Source: Luteitalea pratensis (lineage in GTDB: Bacteria; Acidobacteriota; Vicinamibacteria; Vicinamibacterales; Vicinamibacteraceae). From it: DNA of 64,000 nucleotides. The notes beneath the pieces were generated by a model. It did no database searches, was not told where the DNA came from, and was given only the letters and a program-made list of their open reading frames with translations. Below, in pieces: positions 21,241 through 27,635 of the stretch; positions within the stretch are counted from its first letter, which is position 1, and every line of letters begins with the position of its first letter. The position numbers and the translations under genes are program-made. Location of the stretch: positions 6,545,001 through 6,609,000 of the forward strand of contig NZ_CP015136.1 of the NCBI RefSeq assembly GCF_001618865.1. The letters run 5' to 3'.

Positions 21241-21490
21241 GTAGCCGTCGACCTTCAGGTCGACGGTCAGCAGGCGCGAGGAGTTGCCGCCGACCCTGGT
21301 CGGCGGCGCGCGATCCGTTCTCGACATTTCCGGCATTCCGGCATTCCCGGCATTGCGCAGGCTCTTTGTGGTCCTCCGGGCACCGGGGCTCGCGGATCGC
21401 GTGCCGGGTGACTGACCGCCAATCCCGCCGCGCCGCGAAGTCGTGGCGGTCCGTTCTCGACATTCCCGGCATTCCAGCATTCCAGCTTTA
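21241..21490. repeat. Family B REPs and GCATTCC repeats
   Basis: GTAGCCGTCGACC TTCA GGTCGACGG is followed by a degenerate copy, CCGCCGACCCTGGTCGGCGG (21286-21306). Then come two blocks starting GTTCTCGACATT and running into 7- to 9-base GCATTCC-type units. One block ends in GCATTGCGCAGGCTCTT, which also occurs at about 21160. The rest of 20714-21546 shows nothing else. Confidence 0.65.
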
Positions 21491-21546
21491 ATCTGGCCCT
21501 CACTGCCGCGCGGACCGGATTGGGCTCGACAGAGTAGGATGACCGC

Positions 21547-21768
21547 ATGGCAAACGATGCAACCGCAAGGGCCGACGCGAAGAAGCGCGCGCAGGAGAAG
21601 GTGGCGCAACTGAAGCAGCGCCTCGCGAAACAGGACGGCATCGCGGCGCCCGACGCGCACGCTGGCGAGGACGCCGACAAGGCCGTGGTCCCGGCGCACG
21701 TCACCCGGGCCCAAGCCCACCCTGCGGCCAGGACCCAGCGCCCGCAAGGCAGGCGCGAGGGCAAGTAA
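21547..21768 (+). CDS. Small basic hypothetical protein (73 aa)
   Basis: Short Ala/Lys/Arg-rich protein with a predicted amphipathic helix in the first 35 residues (ADAKKRAQEKVAQLKQRLAK) and a disordered, Pro/Arg-rich tail. No family is recognised. AGGAT lies seven bases before the ATG and could be either a Shine-Dalgarno or a -10. It stands alone between a repeat-filled region and the toxin-antitoxin pair, and it is convergent with the PIN gene. Confidence 0.45.
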   Translation: MANDATARADAKKRAQEKVAQLKQRLAKQDGIAAPDAHAGEDADKAVVPAHVTRAQAHPAARTQRPQGRREGK

Positions 21769-21853
21769 GACGGGTACCGGGTACCCATTCCCGATTCCCG
21801 AGTCGCACCTCCTGAGCGCACACCCGTGATGACCTGCGAAGGGAATAGCAGGA

Positions 21854-22354
21854 TCAGCGCAACCAACCGAGCGGCGGGTAGGGATCGCTTGCCGGCCTGT
21901 CCACCGAAGCCTTGGCAGAGGTGGACCGGTCCGTCGACCGATCCGACGCCGTGTACGGATTGACCACCGTAAGGCCTCCCCAATTGAAGCCGTCCTGCAG
22001 GTCCTCGGACAACAACAGGCGGCAGCCGGCCGCGCCCGCCGCTGCGAGGATGACGGCATCCCAGGTGCTCAATCCGTGGTGCGCAACGAGCCGCGCCGCT
22101 TGCACGACGATTTCGGCGGACGTATCGACCACTGGATACGCGTTGCGCCAGGCAAGGACCGCCTCCTGGGCATCGGCTGGTGATCGCCCCGCCTTGCGCA
22201 CCAGCAGGTTGAACAACTCACCGAGCGCCTGTGCGGGAATGACGACATCCCCAATCGGGGCCGCCTCGAGCCAGGTGTTCGTCGTCGCCTGACGCGCGCC
22301 GCCATTCACTCCCTCGGCGTACGCGAGGATGTTGGTGTCGAGGGCGACCTTCAC
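21854..22354 (-). CDS. PIN-domain ribonuclease toxin (VapC-like)
   Basis: Predicted metal-dependent endoribonuclease of 166 residues. The PIN fold starts with ALDTNILAYA (first catalytic Asp at residue 6). Later acidic residues occur in STWDAVILAAA and LLLSEDLQDGF. The GTG start overlaps the antitoxin stop (GTGA), the usual arrangement of a type II toxin-antitoxin operon. The last 25 or so residues (TDRSTSAKASVDRPASDPYP) are encoded by a family C/A repeat that has replaced or extended the normal C-terminus. Activity is probably unaffected, since the catalytic residues lie before it. Confidence 0.82.
   Translation of the reverse strand: MKVALDTNILAYAEGVNGGARQATTNTWLEAAPIGDVVIPAQALGELFNLLVRKAGRSPADAQEAVLAWRNAYPVVDTSAEIVVQAARLVAHHGLSTWDAVILAAAGAAGCRLLLSEDLQDGFNWGGLTVVNPYTASDRSTDRSTSAKASVDRPASDPYPPLGWLR
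21877..21935. repeat. Family A/C repeat inside the PIN gene 3' end
   Basis: GGGTAGGGATC is followed by GGCCTGTCCACCGAAGCCTTGG and AGGTGGACCGGTCC, forming a hairpin with GGTCCACC/GGTGGACC arms. It is read in frame as the toxin tail. Confidence 0.65.
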
Positions 22355-22593
22355 GGCTCGTCGTACAACTCGTCGCGCGTCCAGGGTGGCGTCTCGACCG
22401 GTCCCGTCTGCCGAAGGCGGTCGAACAGCGCCCGCCGCGCGACGGCGATCCGCTCATCCTCCGCCGTCATCGGCACCAACCGCGCCACTGGTTTGCCGTG
22501 CGACGTGATCACAGTGGTGTGCCCCTCACGAGCGCGGCGGAGGAGCTCGGAGAACCGCCGGTTGGCATCGGCGGCCGAGACTTCGGCATCCAT
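22351..22593 (-). CDS. Phd/YefM-type antitoxin
   Basis: Antitoxin of 80 residues. Its N-terminal Phd/YefM DNA-binding fold shows the usual VSAADANRRFSELLRRAREG helix pair and the HTTVITSHGKPVARLVP strand. Its C-terminal helix would bind and neutralise the PIN toxin downstream. I chose the ATG at 22593 because family members begin right before this fold. An upstream in-frame start (22629) would add an atypical hydrophobic lead. Such antitoxins normally repress their own promoter. Confidence 0.82.
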   Translation of the reverse strand: MDAEVSAADANRRFSELLRRAREGHTTVITSHGKPVARLVPMTAEDERIAVARRALFDRLRQTGPVETPPWTRDELYDEP

Positions 22594-22668
22594 GGCCGAC
22601 AATATCGTGATTTCCACTACATCGCACAATGGAAGGCGTCCGCGACGGCCGGCTGGGGCAGCGGAGAT

Positions 22669-22694
22669 GGCCGGCTGGGACAGCCGGCCCTACC
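22669..22694. repeat. Family A REP, CTG/CAG stem variant
   Basis: On the minus strand GGTAGG is followed by GGCCGGCTG TCC CAGCCGGCC. The inner stem pairs differ from other copies, yet the TCC loop and GTAGG end are the same. Confidence 0.75.
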
Positions 22695-22744
22695 TAAAGC
22701 CGAGCGCGATAAGATCGCGGCCCTGGTGAGGGCGAATCCCGAGC

Positions 22745-22787
22745 ACCGAGTTCCCGACTCCCGACTCCCGACTCCCGTTCCTGACGG
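22745..22787. repeat. Short heptanucleotide run (CCCGACT)
   Basis: Three to four CCCGACT-type units (CCCGACT, CCCGACT, CCCGTTC) end at the start codon of the flavoprotein gene and leave no clear Shine-Dalgarno. Confidence 0.6.
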
Positions 22788-24374
22788 ATGCCCCTGATGA
22801 CCTACGACGTGATCATCACCGGTGGGGGCCTTGCCGGCCTCTGCCTCGCTCGCCAGCTGCGTCAGGAACACCCGGACATCAGAGTCCTCGTCGCCGAGAA
22901 GAAGAAACATCCGGTGCCGGAAGCCGCCCACAAGGTCGGCGAGTCCAGCGTGGAGATCGGCGCGCACTATTTCTCGAAGATTCTCGGCCTCGAGACGCAC
23001 CTGGTCGAGCGCCAGCTGTACAAGCTCGGCCTGCGGTACTTCTTCACCGACGGCGACAACCGTGACGTCACCGGGCGCATCGAACTCGGACCGAAGACGT
23101 TCCCCGGGATTCCGTCGTTCCAGCTGGACCGCGGCCGACTCGAGAACTTCCTGCTCGAGGAGGGTCGCAAAGCCGGCATCGAGGTGCTCGACGGCTGCAA
23201 GGTGACGTCAATCCAGTTCGGCGACCCGCACCACCGCGTCGAGATCACGATCGATGGCCAGATGCACGCGTTCAAGGGCCGCTGGGTGGTCGACGGCAGT
23301 GGCCGCGCCGGGCTGCTCCGCCGCAAGCTCGGTCTTTCGCGGCCGGCCTCGCACAACGCCAACGCCGTGTGGTTCCGCATGAGTCGTCGCCTGAAGATCG
23401 ACGAGTGGTCGGGCAAGGACGCGTGGCAGTCGTGGATGCCGGCGCAGGAACGGTGGATGAGCACCGTGCACCTGATGGGCAAGGGGTACTGGACGTGGCT
23501 CATCCCGCTGGCCTCCGACAGCCATAGCATCGGCATCGTGGTTGACGAAGCGCTGCATCCCTACCAGACACTGAATCGCTTCGACAAGGCGATGGGCTGG
23601 CTGCACGCGTTCGAGCCGCAGTGTGCGGAGATGCTCGAGGCGCACCGCGGCGATCTCGACGACTTCCTCGGCTTGCAGCACTTCTCGCATTCGTGCGCGC
23701 AGATGTACTCGGCGGATCGCTGGGCGTTGATTGGCGAGGCGGGCGTCTTCACCGACCCCTTCTACTCGCCCGGCTCGGACTTCATCGCCATCGGCAACGA
23801 CATCGCCGCCGAGCTGATCGGCCGCGATCGCCGGGGCGAGGACATCACGCACCACGCCGCGTTCTTCAGCCACATGTACCTGCTGCTGTTCCAGGCGTTC
23901 ATGAAGCTGTACGACGGGCAGTATCCGATCATGGGCAACGCCCAGGTGATGACCGTCAAGGTCGCGTGGGACAACGCCTGCTACTGGGCGATTTCGGCGC
24001 TGCTCTATTTCCGTCGCAAGTACCGCGACATGGTGTACATGCAGCAACTCGAAGGCCTGCTCACGCGCTTCTTCTTCCTGCACGCGCGCATGCAGACTCG
24101 CTTGAAGCAGTGGAGCGAAACGGATCAGGCCAGCTACGGCTACCAGCAGATGTCGCTGCTCGACATGCCCTACCTGCACCGCCTTCAGGGTCAGCTCTGC
24201 GACGGCATCGACGACGCCACGCTCACCGCACGGCTGCACGAGAACGTCGCGGAGCTGGAGCGGTATGCCGAGGTCATCGTGCAGATGATCGCTGGCAAGA
24301 CCATCGATCGCCACGCCGGCGGCTTCGAGAACGGCGCGGTGTTCCAGCTGCAAAGGGTGTCGGTCGCGGTGTAG
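22788..24374 (+). CDS. FAD-dependent oxidoreductase, flavin-dependent halogenase-like
   Basis: Flavoprotein of 528 residues. The FAD motif GGGLAG is at residues 11-16, and VGESSV follows in the position of the family's GEST-like motif. WTWLIP at 235-240 matches the WxWxIP signature of flavin-dependent (tryptophan-type) halogenases, which blocks monooxygenation. Its length fits that family. The substrate is unknown. It lies 6 kb from an aryl-polyene-like locus, and some aryl polyenes are halogenated, so a link is possible but unproven. ATGs at 22788 and 22797 are both plausible starts. Confidence 0.75.
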   Translation: MPLMTYDVIITGGGLAGLCLARQLRQEHPDIRVLVAEKKKHPVPEAAHKVGESSVEIGAHYFSKILGLETHLVERQLYKLGLRYFFTDGDNRDVTGRIELGPKTFPGIPSFQLDRGRLENFLLEEGRKAGIEVLDGCKVTSIQFGDPHHRVEITIDGQMHAFKGRWVVDGSGRAGLLRRKLGLSRPASHNANAVWFRMSRRLKIDEWSGKDAWQSWMPAQERWMSTVHLMGKGYWTWLIPLASDSHSIGIVVDEALHPYQTLNRFDKAMGWLHAFEPQCAEMLEAHRGDLDDFLGLQHFSHSCAQMYSADRWALIGEAGVFTDPFYSPGSDFIAIGNDIAAELIGRDRRGEDITHHAAFFSHMYLLLFQAFMKLYDGQYPIMGNAQVMTVKVAWDNACYWAISALLYFRRKYRDMVYMQQLEGLLTRFFFLHARMQTRLKQWSETDQASYGYQQMSLLDMPYLHRLQGQLCDGIDDATLTARLHENVAELERYAEVIVQMIAGKTIDRHAGGFENGAVFQLQRVSVAV

Positions 24375-24419
24375 GCTCCGCCGGGGTTGTGGCTTCGCCT
24401 CGATCCGCGGCTTCGGTGG

Positions 24420-24506
24420 GAATGCCGGAATGCCGCGAATGCCGGAATGTCGAAAGCCCTCGGTTTTTCAAGTCCGGATTGTAGGAGTCGACCTTCAGGT
24501 CGACTC
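24420..24506. repeat. GCATTCC-type units plus a family B REP
   Basis: GGAATGCC units (8-9 base spacing, reverse complement of the 21.3 kb block) precede GTAGGAGTCGACC TTCA GGTCGACTC at 24481-24506. Confidence 0.65.
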
Positions 24507-24539
24507 GTGAGTCGGCGGTGCTCAGGAGCAGGGCGCTCC

Positions 24540-24787
24540 CGACAGAGCGGTGCGGCCGTGGAGGCGCCTGCCAGGCGCGGCAAGTCCGCGAGCGACGCAC
24601 GCAAGGCCGCCGCAGACGTCTCGGCCTGTTGTTGCAGGCGCTGGGTCTCCTGCTGTCGTGCCAGGGCCGCATCCTGCTGGATCAGGAGCCACTCCAGCCA
24701 CCCGAGCGCGCCCGCGGACACGATCGCGACGGCGACCAGAGCCAGCAGCAACTGGCGATGTGGGTGGAGCCAATCACGGAACCGCAT
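24540..24787 (-). pseudogene. Truncated N-terminus of a membrane sensor-like protein
   Basis: The frame opens with a short cytoplasmic lead, one strong transmembrane helix (LLLALVAVAIVSAGALGWLEW) and the start of a Gln/Ala-rich coiled coil (AALARQQETQRLQQQAETSA). This is the usual beginning of a membrane-bound histidine kinase or CHASE-type sensor. After about 80 residues the frame runs into REP and GCATTCC repeats and then the antisense strand of the flavoprotein gene, so no sensor or kinase domain follows. I take it as the stump of a deleted gene. Apart from it and repeats, 24375-25019 holds no gene. Confidence 0.5.
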
Positions 24788-24859
24788 CTGCGGCCGAGCG
24801 TATCTCGTTCGTGTCACCCGAGCATGCGGGTAGTGTCACGTGAATGTCAGAGACGGTTT

Positions 24860-24978
24860 GGTAGGGACGCCTCTCCGAGGCGTCCATCACCTCGATGTCA
24901 CCATCCCCAGACACTCCCCAGTGTGAGGAGATGGACCGCTCGGAGAGGACATGGACCGCTCGGAGAGCGGTCCCTACC
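24860..24978. repeat. Family A REP doublet with extra half copy
   Basis: A plus-strand copy (GGACGCCTC TCC GAGGCGTCC) at 24860-24885 is followed by a half copy (ATGGACCGCTCGGAGAGG) near 24930. A minus-strand copy (GGACCGCTC stem) ends in CCTACC at 24978. The two full copies have different but internally paired stems. Confidence 0.8.
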
Positions 24979-24987
24979 TGGCGTGAG

Positions 24988-25010
24988 TACAATGAGTGCG
25001 CTACGGAGGC
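24988..25010 (+). promoter_or_regulatory. Candidate -10 and Shine-Dalgarno of the SPFH gene
   Basis: TACAAT at 24988-24993 is followed by GGAGG at 25006-25010, nine bases before the ATG. The REP doublet sits immediately upstream of this -10. Confidence 0.45.
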
Positions 25011-25019
25011 AACTGAACG

Positions 25020-26108
25020 ATGGGGATTTTCGACTTCATCAAGGGACAACTGCTCGAGGTCATCGAGTGGACCGACGACTCGCGCGACACGATTTCGTTC
25101 CGGTACCCGGACGATGACAAGGCGATAAAGAACGGCGCGCAGCTGATCGTTCGCGAATCGCAGGTGGCGCAGTTTGTCTACCTTGGCGAGTTCGGCGACA
25201 CGTTCGGCCCGGGCAAGCACTCGCTGGTCACCGAGAACATCCCCGTCCTGACGAAGCTGAAGTCGTGGAAGTACGGCTTCGAGTCGCCCTTCAAGGTCGA
25301 CATCTACTTCGTCAACACGCGGCTGTTCACGGGCAACAAGTGGGGTACGAGCAACCCCATCATGCTCCGCGACAAGGACTTCGGTATCGTCCGCGCGCGC
25401 GCCTTCGGCACCTACGACTTCAAGGTCACCGATCCGAAGCTGTTCCTGAAGGAAGTGGCCGGGTCGGACCACAACTTCCGGCTCGACGAGTTCGCCGACA
25501 CGATGCGCTCCCGCATCGTCAGCATCTTCAGCGACGCCCTGGCCACGTCGGCCGTGCCGGTGCTCGACGTGGCGACGCGCTACGGCGAACTGGGCGAGGC
25601 GCTGTTGCCGCTGATCAACCCGCTGACGTCGGCCAAGTACGGCATCGAGATCGCGTCGTTCATCGTCGAGAACGTGTCGGTGCCGCCGGAGGTCGAGGAG
25701 GCGATCGACAAGCGTTCGAGCATGGCCGCCATCGGCAACCTCAACGACTTTGTCAAGTATCAGATGGCCAAGGGCTTCGAGAGCGGTGGCGGTGCCGGGG
25801 CCGCAGGCATGGCGTCCGAACTCGCGGTGGGCTTCGGCATCGCCCAGCAGATGATGCAGCAGGGCCTGGCTGGCGGAGCGCCGCCGACGCCGCCGGTGGC
25901 CGGCGGTCCCGCGGCCGTCCCGGGTGCCGCTCCTGCGGCAGCGGTGCCGACGGTCGACCTGCTCGGTGTCGCCGACGTCGCGAAGGTGCTCGGCGTCTCC
26001 GATGCCGACGTGATGGCGGTGATCGAGGCCGGCGAGTTGAAGGCCAAGAAGATCGGCACCACGTACCGCATCACGAAGGCCGCGCTCGACTCGTACCTGG
26101 CCAACTGA
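25020..26108 (+). CDS. SPFH/Band 7 domain protein with C-terminal helix-turn-helix-like module
   Basis: Protein of 362 residues. The first 290 or so form an SPFH (stomatin/prohibitin-like) domain of the YdjI/'virion core protein' type, with no signal peptide. A Gly/Ala/Pro linker (about 255-310) follows. The last 50 residues (LLGVADVAKVLGVSDADVMA...ITKAALDSYLA) resemble a MerR/excisionase-type helix-turn-helix, as seen in other members of this group. Such proteins assemble on membranes. The gene sits just upstream of a zinc-ribbon membrane protein, a pairing common in bacteria, so the two probably form one complex. The phage-like family name is historical; no phage genes are nearby. Confidence 0.82.
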   Translation: MGIFDFIKGQLLEVIEWTDDSRDTISFRYPDDDKAIKNGAQLIVRESQVAQFVYLGEFGDTFGPGKHSLVTENIPVLTKLKSWKYGFESPFKVDIYFVNTRLFTGNKWGTSNPIMLRDKDFGIVRARAFGTYDFKVTDPKLFLKEVAGSDHNFRLDEFADTMRSRIVSIFSDALATSAVPVLDVATRYGELGEALLPLINPLTSAKYGIEIASFIVENVSVPPEVEEAIDKRSSMAAIGNLNDFVKYQMAKGFESGGGAGAAGMASELAVGFGIAQQMMQQGLAGGAPPTPPVAGGPAAVPGAAPAAAVPTVDLLGVADVAKVLGVSDADVMAVIEAGELKAKKIGTTYRITKAALDSYLAN

Positions 26109-26119
26109 TTCACTTCGTC

Positions 26120-26196
26120 GGTAGGGCCCGCTCTCCGAGCGGGCCATCGCCTCGCCGAACATGAGGTGATGGACGCCTCGGAGAGGCGTCCCTACC
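26120..26196. repeat. Family A REP inverted doublet
   Basis: The plus copy has GGCCCGCTC TCC GAGCGGGCC arms (26120-26145). The minus copy has GGACGCCTC arms (26171-26196). The spacer itself is palindromic (ATCGCCTC...GAGGTGAT). The whole unit fills the gap between the SPFH gene and its partner. Confidence 0.82.
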
Positions 26197-26204
26197 ATCT
26201 CACC

Positions 26205-27284
26205 GTGTCGACGCCTACTCCACCAGTCCCGCAGGACATCACCGCCCTCGAGAAGCATCTCTGCATCGCCTGCGGCGCGCAGGCGGAGTGGAATGCCGAG
26301 CGACAGCGGCTCGTGTGCCCGTTCTGCGGCACCGAGGCGCAGTACTCCTTCAAGGAAGGGACCGGCCCCATCGAGGAACTCGACCTCGAACGGGCCTTGC
26401 GCGAGACCGACGACACCCAGCGCGGCTGGCAGGCCGAGACAAAGAGCGTGCAGTGCCGCAGTTGCAAGGCGGTGATGGTCTACGAGGCGGCACGCGTTGG
26501 ACAGAACTGCGAGTTCTGCGGGTCGCCGGCGCTGGTCGATTATGCCGCCACCAAGGCGCCCGTCACGCCCTCGAGCCTGCTGCCGTTCCGGACCAGTGAG
26601 GCGCAGGTGCGTGACACGGTGCGCCAATGGTTCGCAAGCAAGTGGCTCGCACCCAATGCCTTCAAGCGCAAGGCCCTTGTCGATACGCTGCACGGCCTCT
26701 ACATCCCCTACTGGACGTTCGACGCACGCGTGCACTGCCCGTGGCGGGCCGAGGCCGGGCACTACTACTACGAGAAACAGGGGAACAACCGGGTACGGCG
26801 CGTGCGGTGGTCGCCGGCGTCAGGGGTGATCGATCACTTCTTCGACGACCTGCTCATTCCCGGCACCCGGGGCATCGACCACGGCCTGCTCGCGCAGGTC
26901 GAGCCGTTCCCGACGCAGGACCTGCTGTCCTACGACACGGCCTATCTCTCGGGCCACGTCGTCGAGCAGTACCAGGTGATCCTCGTGGACGCCGCCGAGC
27001 AGGGACTGGTGCGCATGCAGGCGGAGGTCCGCCAGATGTGCATCGAAGCGATCCCTGGCGACACGTATCAGAACCTCCAGATGTCGCCGGCGTGGAGCGG
27101 CCGGACGTTCAAGCACGTGCTGGTGCCGGTGTACGTGATGGCCTACATGTACGGGCGCCGGTCCTACCAGGTAGTCGTCAACGCCTCGAACGGGCGCATG
27201 GGCGGCACGTACCCGATCAGCTGGGTGAAGGTGGCGCTGATCATTCTCGCCATCCTCATCGTCCTCGCCATCGTCAACAGGTAG
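26205..27284 (+). CDS. Double zinc-ribbon protein with C-terminal membrane anchor
   Basis: Protein of 359 residues. Zinc ribbon one is LCIACGAQAEW...CPFCG (Cys pairs near residues 20 and 38). Zinc ribbon two is VQCRSCKAVM...CEFCG (near 82 and 104). A central region of unknown fold and a single C-terminal membrane helix (VALIILAILIVLAIV) follow. It is probably the partner of the SPFH protein upstream. I use the GTG at 26205, because the upstream ATG lies inside the REP and would encode repeat sequence. Neither has a Shine-Dalgarno. The stop codon TAG is the GTAG of the next REP. Confidence 0.75.
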   Translation: MSTPTPPVPQDITALEKHLCIACGAQAEWNAERQRLVCPFCGTEAQYSFKEGTGPIEELDLERALRETDDTQRGWQAETKSVQCRSCKAVMVYEAARVGQNCEFCGSPALVDYAATKAPVTPSSLLPFRTSEAQVRDTVRQWFASKWLAPNAFKRKALVDTLHGLYIPYWTFDARVHCPWRAEAGHYYYEKQGNNRVRRVRWSPASGVIDHFFDDLLIPGTRGIDHGLLAQVEPFPTQDLLSYDTAYLSGHVVEQYQVILVDAAEQGLVRMQAEVRQMCIEAIPGDTYQNLQMSPAWSGRTFKHVLVPVYVMAYMYGRRSYQVVVNASNGRMGGTYPISWVKVALIILAILIVLAIVNR

Positions 27285-27305
27285 GGACCGCTCTCCGAGC
27301 GGTCC
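27280..27305. repeat. Family A REP supplying the stop codon
   Basis: GGTAGGGACCGCTC TCC GAGCGGTCC. Its GTAG provides the TAG stop of the zinc-ribbon gene. Confidence 0.8.
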
Positions 27306-27337
27306 ATGTCCTCGACCCTCAGCCTGCGTCCGGACAG

Positions 27338-27635
27338 ATGGACGCCTCGGAGATGAACGCTTCGGAGATGGACGCCTCGGAGATGGACGCTTCGGAGATG
27401 GACGCCTCGGAGATGGACGCCTCGGAGATGGACGCCTCGGAGATGGACGCCTCGGAGATGGACGCCTCGGAGATGGACGCTTCGGAGATGGACGCCTCGG
27501 AGATGGACGCCTCGGAGATGGACGCCTCGGAGATGGACGCCTCGGAGATGGACGCCTCGGAGATGGACGCCTCGGAGATGGACGCCTCGGAGATGGACGC
27601 CTCGGAGATGGACGCCTCGGAGAGGCGTCCCTACC
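27338..27635. repeat. Tandem array of 19 x 15-bp units ending in a complete family A REP
   Basis: Nineteen copies of a 15-base unit, ATGGACGCCTCGGAG (27338-27622), are nearly identical; the visible variants are TGAAC for TGGAC in unit two and a C-to-T change (GCTTC) in a few units. The last unit runs into AGGCGTCCCTACC, which completes a minus-strand REP hairpin (27610-27635). The unit equals the right half-stem and loop of that REP plus AT, so the array looks like expansion of one arm. It lies between convergent genes and accounts for the 350-base gap. Confidence 0.9.

Noticed and set aside
24191-24539. Continuation of the sensor stump to a 208-residue protein
   Set aside because: This part is encoded by repeats and by the antisense strand of the flavoprotein gene.
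25020-26108. Prophage or viral core protein
   Set aside because: The family's database name mentions a virus, but the domain is SPFH and no phage genes are near.
27338-27635. CRISPR array
   Set aside because: Units are 15 bp, contiguous and without spacers; no cas genes.
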